Source: Loktanella sp. M215 (lineage in GTDB: Bacteria > Pseudomonadota > Alphaproteobacteria > Rhodobacterales > Rhodobacteraceae). From it: 64,000 bases of DNA. Numbering within the stretch: position 1 is the first letter of the stretch; every line of letters begins with the position of its first letter. The notes beneath the pieces are model-generated. The model saw only the letters and a list, made by a program, of their open reading frames with translations, was not told the DNA's origin and did not search any database. The DNA lies in NCBI RefSeq assembly GCF_021735925.1, contig NZ_WMEA01000001.1, forward strand, positions 3,688,001 to 3,752,000, written 5' to 3'. This document shows positions 16,501 to 26,112 of this stretch, piece after piece. Position numbers and translations under genes: made by a program.

Positions 16501-16986
16501 TCACCCGACGGGCGGCACGGGCGCCACGCCTTCTTCTTTCACCGCCTGCATCGCGACATAGGTCGACGTGCCAGCCACGTGTGGCAGGGTCGAAATGAAG
16601 TCGGCCAGCACCTGCCGGTAATCGGTCATGCCCTGGGTGCGGACCTTCAGCAGATAATCGAAGGACCCTGCGATCATGTGGCATTGCTCGATCTGCGGCA
16701 CTTCCAGCACCGCGCGATTGAAGGCGGTCAGCGCGACCTCTCGCGTGTCGGTCAGGCGCACCTCGACAAAGGCGACGTGGTCGCGGCCCAGCAGGATCGG
16801 ATCGAACAGGGCGCGGTAGCCGCGGATCACGCCGTCCGCTTCCAGCTTGCGCAGGCGGGCCTGAGTGGGCGATTTGGACAGGCCGATCCGGTCGGCCAGT
16901 GCGGTCACGCTGATGCGGCCATCGACGGCCAGCACGTCGAGAATCTTCGCGTCGAACGAATCCAGCGCGACAGTCGTTTCGACCAT
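16501..16986 (-). CDS. putR: Lrp/AsnC-family transcriptional regulator (PutR-like)
   Basis: The start at MVETTVALDSFDAKIL gives 161 residues. The N-terminal winged helix (LDVLAVDGRISVTALADRIGLSKSPTQARLRKLE) is followed by the ligand-binding RAM domain (VAFVEVRL, QCHMIAGSFDYLLKVRT, LPHVAGTSTYVAM). It is divergent from putA with a 103-base gap. This matches the alphaproteobacterial arrangement where a Lrp-type PutR activates proline catabolism and is autoregulated. The symbol is by analogy. Confidence 0.85.
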   Translation of the reverse strand: MVETTVALDSFDAKILDVLAVDGRISVTALADRIGLSKSPTQARLRKLEADGVIRGYRALFDPILLGRDHVAFVEVRLTDTREVALTAFNRAVLEVPQIEQCHMIAGSFDYLLKVRTQGMTDYRQVLADFISTLPHVAGTSTYVAMQAVKEEGVAPVPPVG

Positions 16987-17089
16987 GGACAACCCCGAAA
17001 TGCGGACCGATCTGCCCGATAGGTTCACATTACAAGGCAGATCGTCTTTTCACAAGTTGTTAGAATGGGACAACCCGAAGGAGTTTTCC

Positions 17090-20000
17090 ATGCCCCGCGA
17101 CACCCATGACGACCGCCGCGCCAAGATCGATGCCGCCATGTATGCCGATGAAATGTCGGTTGTCACGGCGCTGGCTGCTGACGCCAATCTGTCCGATGCG
17201 GACCGCGCCCGGGTCGGGGCCGCCGGCGCCGATCTGGTGCGCCGCATCCGGGCCAGTTCCGAACCCGGCCTGATGGAGGTCTTTCTAGCCGAATACGGCC
17301 TGTCCACCGACGAAGGCATCGCGCTGATGTGTCTGGCCGAGGCGCTGCTGCGGGTGCCCGACGCCGATACCATCGACGCGCTGATCGAGGACAAGATCGC
17401 GCCGTCGGATTGGGGCAAGCACCTGGGCCAGTCGGCCTCGAGCCTCGTCAATGCCTCGACCTGGGCCCTGATGCTGACGGGTCGCGTGCTGGACGACAGC
17501 AAGCCCGGCATCACGCGCCACCTGAAGGGCGCGGTCAAGCGGTTGGGAGAGCCTGTGATCCGCACCGCCGTCGGCCGCGCCATGCGCGAAATGGGCCGTC
17601 AGTTCGTGTTGGGCGAAACCATCGAGAAAGCCATGAAGCGCGCCGAAGGCATGCAGGAAAAGGGCTTTACCTATTCCTACGACATGCTGGGCGAAGCGGC
17701 GCGCACGGACAAGGACGCGCGCAATTATCAGTTGGCCTATTCCCGCGCGATCAGCGCCATCGCGGCCCATTGTGTGCATGATTCCGTGGCCGAGAACCCC
17801 GGCATTTCGGTCAAGCTGTCGGCCCTGCACCCGCGGTACGAGATCGCGCAGGAAGACCGCGTAATGGCCGAACTGGTACCGCGCGTAACGGCCCTTGCGA
17901 TCCTCGCCAAGGCCGCCGGCATGGGCTTCAACATCGACGCAGAGGAGGCCGACCGGCTGGCCCTGTCGCTCGACGTGATCGAGGCGGTGCTGGCGGAACC
18001 GGCGCTTGCGGGCTGGGACGGCTTCGGCATCGTGGTGCAGGCCTACGGCCTGCGGGCGGGCATGGTCATCGACCACCTGCACGATCTGGCAGAGCGGCTG
18101 GACCGCAAGATCATGGTGCGTCTGGTCAAGGGCGCCTACTGGGACGCGGAAATCAAGCGCGCGCAGGTCATGGGCATGGACGGCTTTCCCGTCTTCACCG
18201 CCAAGGCGCATACGGACGTCAGCTACATCGCCAATGCCAAGAAGCTGCTAAGCCTGACAGACCGCATCTATCCGCAATTCGCCACGCACAATGCCCATAC
18301 GGTAGCCGCGATCCTCGATCTGGCGCGGCAGCTGAACCGCAGTCCGGCGGATTACGAATTCCAGCGCCTGCACGGCATGGGCGAGACGCTGCACACCCTC
18401 GTCATCAACGACCAGCATACCCGCTGCCGCATCTATGCCCCCGTCGGCGCCCACGAGGATTTGCTCGCCTACCTCGTTCGCCGTCTGCTGGAAAACGGCG
18501 CAAACTCCAGCTTCGTGAACCAGATCGTGGACGAGGATGTCGCCCCCGAGGTGGTCGCCGCCGATCCGTTCACGCAGATCGGCACCCGCCCGACGATCCG
18601 CAGCGGTCCGGCCCTGTTCGGGGATCGCGTGAACTCCAAGGGGTTTGATCTGACGCATCCGCCGACGCTGGACACCATCGCAGACGGCCGCAGGCCGCAT
18701 CACGACACGGTCTGGGACGTGGCACCGCGGGTGGCAGGTATTGATGCAGTCGCCGGTGACGCCGATGACCGGATGAACCCGGCCCGCCCCTCAGATGTCG
18801 TGGGTCACATCACGTCGGCAAATCCGTCGGCCGTCGCCGCGGCTTTCGACGCAGCGACCCCGTGGGACGCCGACGCAGACGTACGCGCCAAGGCGCTGAC
18901 AGATGCCGCCGACGCCTTTGAATCCAACGCGGGCGAAATCTTTGCCATCCTCGCGCGCGAAGGTGGCAAGGGCTTGCCCGACGCCGTGGCAGAGCTGCGC
19001 GAGGCGGTGGATTTCCTGCGCTACTACGCAGCACAGGCGCGGCAGATGCCGGATGCGGCCCCGCGCGGCATCTGGACCTGCATCAGCCCTTGGAATTTCC
19101 CTCTGGCAATCTTTACCGGCCAGATCGCCGCAGCACTGGCCGCTGGCAACGCCGTGCTGGCCAAACCGGCAGAGCAGACGCCGATCATCGCCGACCTTGC
19201 CGTACGGCTGCTGCATGCGGCCGGCGTCCCGACGACCGCACTGCAATGTCTGCCCGGCGGCGGCGAGGTGGGTGCTGCCCTGACGGCAGATGCGCGCGTG
19301 AACGGTGTCGCCTTCACCGGATCGACCGCCACGGCGCGCAAGATCGCCGCCAGCATGGCCGAGCACTGCGCCCCCGGCACCCCCCTGATCGCGGAAACCG
19401 GCGGGTTGAACGCGATGATCGTCGACAGCACCGCACTGCCGGAACATGCGGTCCGCGACATCGTGAACGGCGCCTTCCGGTCCGCAGGCCAGCGCTGCTC
19501 TGCCCTGCGGTGCCTCTTCGTGCAGGACGACATCGGCGACAAGCTGATCGAGATGCTGAAAGGCGCGATGAACACGCTGACACTCGGGGATCCGTGGTCC
19601 TTGTCCACCGACATCGGCCCGGTGATCGACGCAGCCGCCCGTGACGGGATCAACACCCACATCGCACAGGCTGCAGCCGAGGGGCGCGTCGTGCATCAGT
19701 TGCCGGTGCCACCCTTGGGTCACTTCGTGTCGCCCACGATCATCGCACTCGACGGCATCGACCAGTTGGAAAAGGAAATCTTCGGCCCTGTCCTGCATGT
19801 CGTCCGTTACAAGTCCCGCGATCTGGACAAGGTGATCAAGGCGATCAACGGCACCGGCTACGGCCTGACCTTCGGTCTTCACACCCGCATCGACGACCGG
19901 GTCGAGATGATGGTGAACCGCATCCATTGCGGCAACATTTACGTCAACCGCGACCAGATCGGTGCCGTGGTCGGCAGCCAGCCCTTTGGTGGCGAGGGCT

Positions 20001-20554
20001 TGTCCGGCACCGGCCCCAAGGCGGGCGGGCCGCAATACCTGCCCCGCTTCGCCGCCCCGGCAGAGGCGCATGCCACCCCGGCCAGCTGGTCGGGTCAGGA
20101 CACGCCCGCGCGTCTGGAAAAGGTCATCAAGGGCGCGCAAATGCCCGCAAGTACCGCCCCCCGCGACATGCCGGGGCCGACCGGCGAATCCAACCGCCTG
20201 AGCCTGCATCCGCGCGGTCCTGTCCTGTGCCTTGGCCCCGGCCCTGCCGCAGCCACAGCGCAGGCGCGAGAGGTTGAATTGCTGGGCGGTCTGCCGATCA
20301 TCGCGCAGGGTGCTGTCGCGGCAGCCACGCTGACCACGCTGTCGCCCCTCGCCACCGTCATCTGGTGGGGCGACGAGGCACAGGGCCGCGCCTATGCCAA
20401 GGCCCTGACAGAGCGTGACGGCCCCATCGTCGGCCTTGTCACCGCGATGCCCGATACGGCCCACGTCATGCACGAACGCCACGTCTGCATCGACACGACG
20501 GCTGCGGGCGGCAATGCGGCCCTGCTGGCCGAAGTCGCCGGCATGACCTCCTGA
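17090..20554 (+). CDS. putA: Bifunctional proline dehydrogenase / pyrroline-5-carboxylate dehydrogenase
   Basis: The start at MPRDTHDDRR has AAGGAG seven bases upstream, giving 1154 residues. It oxidises proline to glutamate at the membrane using FAD and NAD. The proline dehydrogenase barrel (about 80-480) shows KIMVRLVKGAYWDAEIKRAQ and FATHNAHT. The aldehyde dehydrogenase domain (about 620-1010) shows ISPWNFPLAIFTGQIAAALA, ETGGLNAMI and the catalytic SAGQRCSALR (C803). A C-terminal conserved domain follows. There is no N-terminal ribbon-helix-helix domain, so it should not repress itself; that job falls to the adjacent PutR. Confidence 0.95.
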   Translation: MPRDTHDDRRAKIDAAMYADEMSVVTALAADANLSDADRARVGAAGADLVRRIRASSEPGLMEVFLAEYGLSTDEGIALMCLAEALLRVPDADTIDALIEDKIAPSDWGKHLGQSASSLVNASTWALMLTGRVLDDSKPGITRHLKGAVKRLGEPVIRTAVGRAMREMGRQFVLGETIEKAMKRAEGMQEKGFTYSYDMLGEAARTDKDARNYQLAYSRAISAIAAHCVHDSVAENPGISVKLSALHPRYEIAQEDRVMAELVPRVTALAILAKAAGMGFNIDAEEADRLALSLDVIEAVLAEPALAGWDGFGIVVQAYGLRAGMVIDHLHDLAERLDRKIMVRLVKGAYWDAEIKRAQVMGMDGFPVFTAKAHTDVSYIANAKKLLSLTDRIYPQFATHNAHTVAAILDLARQLNRSPADYEFQRLHGMGETLHTLVINDQHTRCRIYAPVGAHEDLLAYLVRRLLENGANSSFVNQIVDEDVAPEVVAADPFTQIGTRPTIRSGPALFGDRVNSKGFDLTHPPTLDTIADGRRPHHDTVWDVAPRVAGIDAVAGDADDRMNPARPSDVVGHITSANPSAVAAAFDAATPWDADADVRAKALTDAADAFESNAGEIFAILAREGGKGLPDAVAELREAVDFLRYYAAQARQMPDAAPRGIWTCISPWNFPLAIFTGQIAAALAAGNAVLAKPAEQTPIIADLAVRLLHAAGVPTTALQCLPGGGEVGAALTADARVNGVAFTGSTATARKIAASMAEHCAPGTPLIAETGGLNAMIVDSTALPEHAVRDIVNGAFRSAGQRCSALRCLFVQDDIGDKLIEMLKGAMNTLTLGDPWSLSTDIGPVIDAAARDGINTHIAQAAAEGRVVHQLPVPPLGHFVSPTIIALDGIDQLEKEIFGPVLHVVRYKSRDLDKVIKAINGTGYGLTFGLHTRIDDRVEMMVNRIHCGNIYVNRDQIGAVVGSQPFGGEGLSGTGPKAGGPQYLPRFAAPAEAHATPASWSGQDTPARLEKVIKGAQMPASTAPRDMPGPTGESNRLSLHPRGPVLCLGPGPAAATAQAREVELLGGLPIIAQGAVAAATLTTLSPLATVIWWGDEAQGRAYAKALTERDGPIVGLVTAMPDTAHVMHERHVCIDTTAAGGNAALLAEVAGMTS

Positions 20555-20558
20555 CCCG

Positions 20559-20583
20559 AAGGGGGCGCCCGTGGCGCCCCCTT
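20559..20583 (+). terminator. Strong hairpin after putA
   Basis: Eleven-base perfect arms, AAGGGGGCGCC (20559-20569) and GGCGCCCCCTT (20573-20583), surround a CGT loop four bases after the putA stop. The T tract is only two bases long, so it may act as a weak terminator or mRNA 3'-end stabiliser. Confidence 0.65.
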
Positions 20584-20615
20584 GACCCCTGCCCCGGTCG
20601 TCGCACCTATGGGGC

Positions 20616-21359
20616 ATGTTCCCGGTCCGCGATCACAACCCGTCTGACAGCACGCCTTTCGTGACCTACGGGCTGCTAGTGGCGAATATCGGCATCTGGC
20701 TGTGGTCCGTCACGGCGATCACCGACAATGCCGCGCTGAACTGGTTCTACTATTCCTACGCCCTGATCCCCGCCCGACTGGCGGGCGGCGAAGGTTACAC
20801 CGGTCTGCTGACGTCCATGTTCCTGCACGCAGGCCTTTGGCACCTGGCGGGCAACATGCTGTTTCTGTTCATCTTCGGCGACAACATGGAGGATCGGATG
20901 GGCCACGGCCCCTTTGCCACCTTCTACGTCGCCTGCGGCATTGCCGCAGGGCTGGCGCAGGTCGCGATCGACCCGACATCTGCCGTGCCGACAGTGGGGG
21001 CGTCCGGCGCAATCGCCGGCGTGATGGGAGGCTACCTGCTGCTGTTTCCGCGCGCGCGGGTCGACATCATCCTGATTCTGATCGTCTTCTTCAAGATCTT
21101 TCCGGTCCCGGCGTGGTTGCTGCTGGGACTGTGGTTCGCGATGCAGGCCTTCGGCGGTCTTGGCCCGCAGGCGGACGGCGGCGTCGCCTACTGGGCGCAT
21201 ATCGGGGGCTTTGTCGCGGGGATGATCCTGACCGTGCCGCTGTGGCAGCGGCTGGGCGGCACATCCTTCTGGCGCGTCACCTACGGCAAGCCGCCGCATC
21301 CGCCGGCGACCTACATCGACGGCAACAGCCGCATCCCGACCGTCCGGCGCAGGCGCTAG
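20616..21359 (+). CDS. Rhomboid-family intramembrane serine protease
   Basis: The 247-residue protein has six to seven membrane helices with the rhomboid core: HAGLWHLAGNMLFLFIFGDN, catalytic GASGAIAG (S130) and helix 6 AHIGGFVAG (H195). It cleaves membrane proteins inside the bilayer; natural substrates are unknown. The 3' end overlaps the convergent inositol monophosphatase gene by 4 bases. Confidence 0.92.
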   Translation: MFPVRDHNPSDSTPFVTYGLLVANIGIWLWSVTAITDNAALNWFYYSYALIPARLAGGEGYTGLLTSMFLHAGLWHLAGNMLFLFIFGDNMEDRMGHGPFATFYVACGIAAGLAQVAIDPTSAVPTVGASGAIAGVMGGYLLLFPRARVDIILILIVFFKIFPVPAWLLLGLWFAMQAFGGLGPQADGGVAYWAHIGGFVAGMILTVPLWQRLGGTSFWRVTYGKPPHPPATYIDGNSRIPTVRRRR

Positions 21360-22144
21360 TCCTTGCGGACGACCTTGGCGAAGGTCGCGAAGATGTCATT
21401 GTTGGCGCAGACCACGGACCCGTCAACCATCGGATCGCCGTCCTTGGTCATCGATTCCACGATGGCACCGGCTTCCTTGGCGATAACCAGTCCAGCCGCC
21501 ATGTCCCAGATCTTCAGCTTGCGCTCCCAGAACCCGTCAAAGCGACCGGCCGCCACATAGGCAAGGTCCAGCGACGCCGCCCCAAAACGGCGCACACCGG
21601 CACAGGCTGGCAGCAGCCGCGCCAGATCCTGCAGGCTTTCCGGCAGGTCGCTGCGGCCCGCGAAGGGCAGTCCGGTGGCAAAGACGCTCTCGATCAGCTT
21701 GTAACGGGCGGACACGCGGATGCGCTTTTCGTTCACGAAGGCGCCGCCGCCCTTTTCGGCATAGAACATCTCGTCCTTGACAGGGTCGTAGATCACACCG
21801 GCGACGGCCTGACCCTTGTGTTCCAGCGCAATGGAGACGGCCCAGTGCGGCAGGCCATGAAGAAAGTTCGTGGTGCCGTCCAGCGGGTCGACGATCCAGC
21901 GGCGGGTGGGGTCCTCGCCGGCGATTTCGGCCCCCTCCTCGCCCAGAAAGCCATAGCTGGGGCGAGCGTGCATCAGTTCGTTGCGGATGGTCTCTTCGGC
22001 CTGCCGGTCGGCACGGCTGACGAAATCGCCGGGGCCCTTGGTGCTGACCTGCAGCTGCTCGACCTCGCCGAAGTCCTTGAGCAGGCCGCGACCGACCTTG
22101 CGGGCCGTCTTCATCATCACGTTGAGGTTCGCACTGCCAGCCAT
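21356..22144 (-). CDS. suhB: Inositol monophosphatase family protein (SuhB-like)
   Basis: The 262-residue enzyme has the metal-site motifs GFLGEEGAE (E69, E70), WIVDPLDGTTNF (D86, D89) and, near the C-terminus, KIWDMAAG. It hydrolyses inositol or related phosphomonoesters with magnesium; SuhB homologues also take part in rRNA transcription. It is divergent from the GGDEF-EAL gene. The gene symbol is by family. Confidence 0.9.
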   Translation of the reverse strand: MAGSANLNVMMKTARKVGRGLLKDFGEVEQLQVSTKGPGDFVSRADRQAEETIRNELMHARPSYGFLGEEGAEIAGEDPTRRWIVDPLDGTTNFLHGLPHWAVSIALEHKGQAVAGVIYDPVKDEMFYAEKGGGAFVNEKRIRVSARYKLIESVFATGLPFAGRSDLPESLQDLARLLPACAGVRRFGAASLDLAYVAAGRFDGFWERKLKIWDMAAGLVIAKEAGAIVESMTKDGDPMVDGSVVCANNDIFATFAKVVRKD

Positions 22145-22263
22145 CGGGGCCTCCGTCCATGGATCAAGGGCGGCGTATAGGACGGGCGGGCGGGTCGCAC
22201 AAGGGATAGGACGCGGACCGTGTTAAGGGAATCTTCGCGACATCGCACGATACACGGTTAGAC

Positions 22264-24210
22264 ATGGCAACAGAGAGTGCAATGCTGGACCAGTTGAGGG
22301 AACGTTTCATCTTTGAAACCCGGCTGACAATCCACATTGTCCGCCGCGACCGATTGCGCCGCGTCAGCCTTGTGCCGCTGGTCAGCGGGATCATGGTCAT
22401 GACCGGCAACAACCGCGCGGCCGCGACGATGGCGCTGGTCGTGACGCTGTGCGAACTCGCTGCCTGGCTGGCGGGCGCCGGTCAGCGGATCGACGGGCCC
22501 CCACCGGGACGGATGCGATGCCTTACAGTCTGGTCCGTTTCGGTCGTGACGACCATGTTGTACATGATGGTGGCCACGCTTTTTGCATCCGGCGGCACGA
22601 CGGCCATGCTGATCTGTGCGTGTATCTGGATGTTCGGGACGCTCGTCCACATCTCGAACTCATTCGTCGCCGTGCCGATCTATAACTGGAGCATGCTGAT
22701 TCCGTCCTATCTGGTGGTGATCGCCATCGTGTACGAGATCTTCTTGCAGCCGGTCGCCATGTCCAGCCCGCTGGAGGGGTATATCCTCGCCGGCCTGCTG
22801 TTGGTCTATTTCGCCAACACCGTGCAAACGACCCAGAACCACAAGGACACGCTCTCGGCCTACGAAAACATGCGCGAACTGGCCAACCGGCGGCTGGTGG
22901 AACTGGAGGACCTGTCCATGCGCGATGTGCTGACCGGGCTGCCGAACCGGCTGGCCTTCGATCAGATCGCGCGGGAATTCTTGGGCAAGACCACGGCGCA
23001 GAAGGACGTGACCGGTGCGATGTTCCTGATCGATCTGGACGGTTTCAAGCCGATCAACGACAGCTACAGCCATGCCGCGGGCGACGCGCTGTTGAAGGAA
23101 GTTGCGCGCAGGCTCAGCGTCGATCTGACCGGGTCCAGCATCGTGGCGCGACTGGGAGGCGATGAATTCGCCATCGCCTGGCCGGGACCCCTGACGCAGA
23201 TCGACATGGCCCGCATTGCCGAGGATATTCTGACGCTGGTCCGCAAGCCCGTCGCGTTCGAGCGGCGCAATCTGCAGGTTGCCGCCAGCATCGGCATCGC
23301 CCCCGCCCGCAGCGCCGCGACCGTCGACCAATTGCTGATCGAGGCGGATCAGGCGCTTTATCAGGCCAAATTGGGGCTTGAATCGTCATTCGTCATCTTC
23401 GATCCCGTCATCTTTCCCCGCAGGTTGACGCTGGACGACCGCGCCCGCATGAAACTCGTCCTCGACCGGGGCGAGATCAAGCCATTCTACCAGCCCCAAA
23501 TCGACGTCGAGAGTGGCCACATTGCGGGGCTGGAGGCGCTGGCCCGGTGGGAAATGCCGACCGGAGAGATCCGATCACCGGGCACCTTTCTGCCCGCGAT
23601 CAACGAATTGGGGCTTCAAGCCGATTTTCAGCAACATATGTTACAGGCGATCCTTTCGGACATGCGGCGGATGAAGGCCGCCAACGTCCTGCCGGATCAG
23701 GTGTCGATCAATCTGGCAGAGGTGACGCTGGCCACGACGTCCGGTCGCGAGGCCCTGCTGGCCGTTGTAGCGCAGCACCCCGACCTGCGGCCGCATCTGA
23801 TGTTCGAGGTGACCGAGGACATCTTCATCGCCCGCTCGGGCCGCATGATCCAGGACTCGATCTCGCTGCTGCGGCTGGCGGGTGCGCGGATTTCACTGGA
23901 TGATTTCGGGACCGGCTTTGCCTCTTTTCAGCATCTGCAGGAACTAGAGTTCGACGAGTTGAAGCTGGACACCGGGTTCGTGCGCAAGCTGGGTCAGGAT
24001 CACGCGACCGATGTGCTGGTCAAATCTTTCCTCGACATGGGCCGCGGACTGGATGTCGTGATCGTGGCAGAGGGGGTCGAGACGGCGATGCAACTCGAGA
24101 TTCTGCGCGGTATGGGATGCCGGGTCGTGCAGGGCTACTTCTATGCGCCGGCGCTGCCCTACGACCAGATCCTGCGCATGCTGCGGATCGGTTGCGCGAC
24201 GGCGGCCTAG
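22264..24210 (+). CDS. Membrane GGDEF-EAL cyclic-di-GMP protein
   Basis: The 648-residue protein has about five to six membrane helices in the first 190 residues, a short linker, a GGDEF domain (about 218-375, LGGDEF about 297-302) and an EAL domain (about 395-640). The EAL residues are all in place: GLEALARW, Asn in SINLAE, FEVTED, LDDFGTGFAS, ELKLD and VAEGVET, so phosphodiesterase activity is likely. The GGDEF core is intact, but the inhibitory RxxD is absent. Its end overlaps the convergent MetR-like gene by 4 bases. Confidence 0.92.
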   Translation: MATESAMLDQLRERFIFETRLTIHIVRRDRLRRVSLVPLVSGIMVMTGNNRAAATMALVVTLCELAAWLAGAGQRIDGPPPGRMRCLTVWSVSVVTTMLYMMVATLFASGGTTAMLICACIWMFGTLVHISNSFVAVPIYNWSMLIPSYLVVIAIVYEIFLQPVAMSSPLEGYILAGLLLVYFANTVQTTQNHKDTLSAYENMRELANRRLVELEDLSMRDVLTGLPNRLAFDQIAREFLGKTTAQKDVTGAMFLIDLDGFKPINDSYSHAAGDALLKEVARRLSVDLTGSSIVARLGGDEFAIAWPGPLTQIDMARIAEDILTLVRKPVAFERRNLQVAASIGIAPARSAATVDQLLIEADQALYQAKLGLESSFVIFDPVIFPRRLTLDDRARMKLVLDRGEIKPFYQPQIDVESGHIAGLEALARWEMPTGEIRSPGTFLPAINELGLQADFQQHMLQAILSDMRRMKAANVLPDQVSINLAEVTLATTSGREALLAVVAQHPDLRPHLMFEVTEDIFIARSGRMIQDSISLLRLAGARISLDDFGTGFASFQHLQELEFDELKLDTGFVRKLGQDHATDVLVKSFLDMGRGLDVVIVAEGVETAMQLEILRGMGCRVVQGYFYAPALPYDQILRMLRIGCATAA

Positions 24211-25112
24211 GCGCGCTGCAGCTTGACCGCCTCTTGCCGGGCCAGACGGACGACGTGGCTGAGATAGGGAAGACCGGCATCGGCGGTCCGTGTGGCGGCA
24301 TACAGACGCTTGGTGATACCGCCCGCGGTCAGCGGTCGCGTCACGTAGTCCGAGTTGTAGCGCACCTGACGCACCACCCAGTCCGGCAGAACCGCCACGC
24401 CACGGTTCGATGCGACAAGCAGCAGGATCATGGCCGTCAATTCGACCTGCCGGACAGCGGCGGGTTCGACCTTGGCCGGCGTCAGCAACTCGCTGAACAC
24501 GTCCAGACGGTGTCGCTCGACGGGATAGGTGATCAGCGTCTGTCCGCGGAAATCCTCGGCCTCGATCACCGTTTTCTGTGCCAGCGGATGGTCTGCTGCC
24601 GCCACGAACACGGGTTCGTAATCAAAGATCGGCGTGAATTCCACGCCCTCCAGCGTTTCTGGATCAGAGGATACGACAAGGTCCACCTCCTCGCGGCGCA
24701 GGGCCGGCAGCGCATCGAAGGCAAGGCCGGGGCGAATGTCGACGTCCACTTCTGGCCAGGCCTTGCGGAAGGATTCAAGCACCGGCATCAGCCATTCGAA
24801 ACAGGCGTGACATTCGATGGCGATATGCAGCCGACCGGCCTTGCCCGCGATCAACCCGTCGAATTCAGCCTCCAGCGCCGCGACCTGCGGCAGGATCGAT
24901 TCGGCAGCTGCCAGCAGTTTCATGCCCGCCGCCGACAGTTTGAGAGGCTTCGTGCGCCGCACGAACAACTCCACCCCGGCCTGATCCTCGATCCCCTTGA
25001 TCTGGTGCGACAGCGCGGACTGCGTGATCCCCAGCACGTCCGCCGCGTTGGACAAACCGCCCGTATCGTGGATCGCCTTGATCGTGCGCAGGTGACGGAA
25101 CTCGATATGCAT
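24207..25112 (-). CDS. metR: LysR-family regulator, MetR-like
   Basis: The start at MHIEFRHLRTIKAI gives 301 residues; a longer frame would run through the metF promoter. The N-terminal helix-turn-helix (LSNAADVLGITQSALSHQIKGI) is followed by a LysR effector domain (ECHACFEWLMPVLESF, EVDLVVSSDPE). It is divergent from metF. A palindrome matching the MetR consensus lies between them at 25145-25161, so it probably controls methionine synthesis with homocysteine as co-effector. Confidence 0.85.
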   Translation of the reverse strand: MHIEFRHLRTIKAIHDTGGLSNAADVLGITQSALSHQIKGIEDQAGVELFVRRTKPLKLSAAGMKLLAAAESILPQVAALEAEFDGLIAGKAGRLHIAIECHACFEWLMPVLESFRKAWPEVDVDIRPGLAFDALPALRREEVDLVVSSDPETLEGVEFTPIFDYEPVFVAAADHPLAQKTVIEAEDFRGQTLITYPVERHRLDVFSELLTPAKVEPAAVRQVELTAMILLLVASNRGVAVLPDWVVRQVRYNSDYVTRPLTAGGITKRLYAATRTADAGLPYLSHVVRLARQEAVKLQRA

Positions 25113-25144
25113 ATCGCGGTTGCCCTCATAATCATCGTGAGCGT

Positions 25145-25161
25145 TATGAATTTGCTTCATA
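25145..25161. promoter_or_regulatory. Predicted MetR binding site
   Basis: TATGAA-TTTGC-TTCATA is a 6-5-6 inverted repeat whose core agrees with the enterobacterial MetR consensus TGAA-N5-TTCA. It sits between the divergent metR-like gene (start 25112) and metF (start 25210). A second inverted pair (CATAA...TTATG) partly overlaps. Confidence 0.7.
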
Positions 25162-25209
25162 TGCCCGGCGATGCCACATATGACAAGACCGCAGAACAGG
25201 ACCGAACCC

Positions 25210-26076
25210 ATGACCCGCCCCAAGATTTCCTTCGAATTCTTCCCGCCGAAAAACCTCGAAGGGTCATTTCGTCTTTGGGACTGCGTGAACACACTGGCGC
25301 CGCTGGCACCCGAATTTGTGTCCGTGACCTACGGCGCTGGCGGCACCACCCGCAAGCTGACGCACGAGGCGGTCACCGCCATCGACAAGACCACCGGCCT
25401 GCGCGTCGCAGCACACCTGACCTGCGTTGACGCCACCCGGGCCGAAACACTTGCGATTGCAGAGGAATATGCCGCGGCCGGCATCACCGACATCGTCGCC
25501 CTGCGTGGCGATGCCCCCAAGGGATCCGAAAAATTCACCGCCCACGCTGACGGCTTCGCCTCGTCGGTCGAGCTGATCGAGGCGCTGGCCGACACTGGCA
25601 AGTTCACTTTGCGGGTCGGCGCCTACCCTGAAAAGCATCCCGAAGCTGCGAACCAGGATGCTGATGTTGCCTGGCTGAAGCGCAAGATCGACGCCGGTGC
25701 AAGTGCCGCGATCACGCAGTTCTTTTTCGAGGCGGACACCTTCTTTCGCTTTCGCGACAAATGCGTGAAGGCCGGCATCACCGCGCCGATCATCCCCGGC
25801 ATCCTGCCCGTGGAAAACTGGAAAGGCGCGTCGCGCTTTGCCGCGGCGACCGGTACAAGCATTCCCGCCGTGATCGCGCAAGCTTTCACGCATGCGACCG
25901 CCACCGGCAACGCCGATCTGCTGGCGACGGCGCTGGCCACGGAATTGTGTGACGAGCTGCTGCAAGGCGGCGTGGATCACCTGCACTTCTACACGCTCAA
26001 CAAGCCGCAGCTGACCCATGACGTCTGCCGCGCCTTGGGAATCGCACCGGGCGCACGCTTGCAAAACGTCGCCTGA
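25210..26076 (+). CDS. metF: 5,10-methylenetetrahydrofolate reductase
   Basis: The 288-residue flavoprotein opens with KISFEFFPPKN and shows VTYGAGGTTR, AAHLTCVDATRAET and DIVALRGD, the family's FAD and folate contacts. It reduces methylene-THF to methyl-THF for methionine synthesis. The ATG at 25210 has AGGA ten bases upstream; an in-frame ATG at 25171 is possible but lies close to the MetR box. Control by the divergent MetR-like protein is likely. Confidence 0.95.
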   Translation: MTRPKISFEFFPPKNLEGSFRLWDCVNTLAPLAPEFVSVTYGAGGTTRKLTHEAVTAIDKTTGLRVAAHLTCVDATRAETLAIAEEYAAAGITDIVALRGDAPKGSEKFTAHADGFASSVELIEALADTGKFTLRVGAYPEKHPEAANQDADVAWLKRKIDAGASAAITQFFFEADTFFRFRDKCVKAGITAPIIPGILPVENWKGASRFAAATGTSIPAVIAQAFTHATATGNADLLATALATELCDELLQGGVDHLHFYTLNKPQLTHDVCRALGIAPGARLQNVA

Positions 26077-26112
26077 CCCGGCAGCCTGCGGCAAATTCTG
26101 CCGGAGCTGCCC

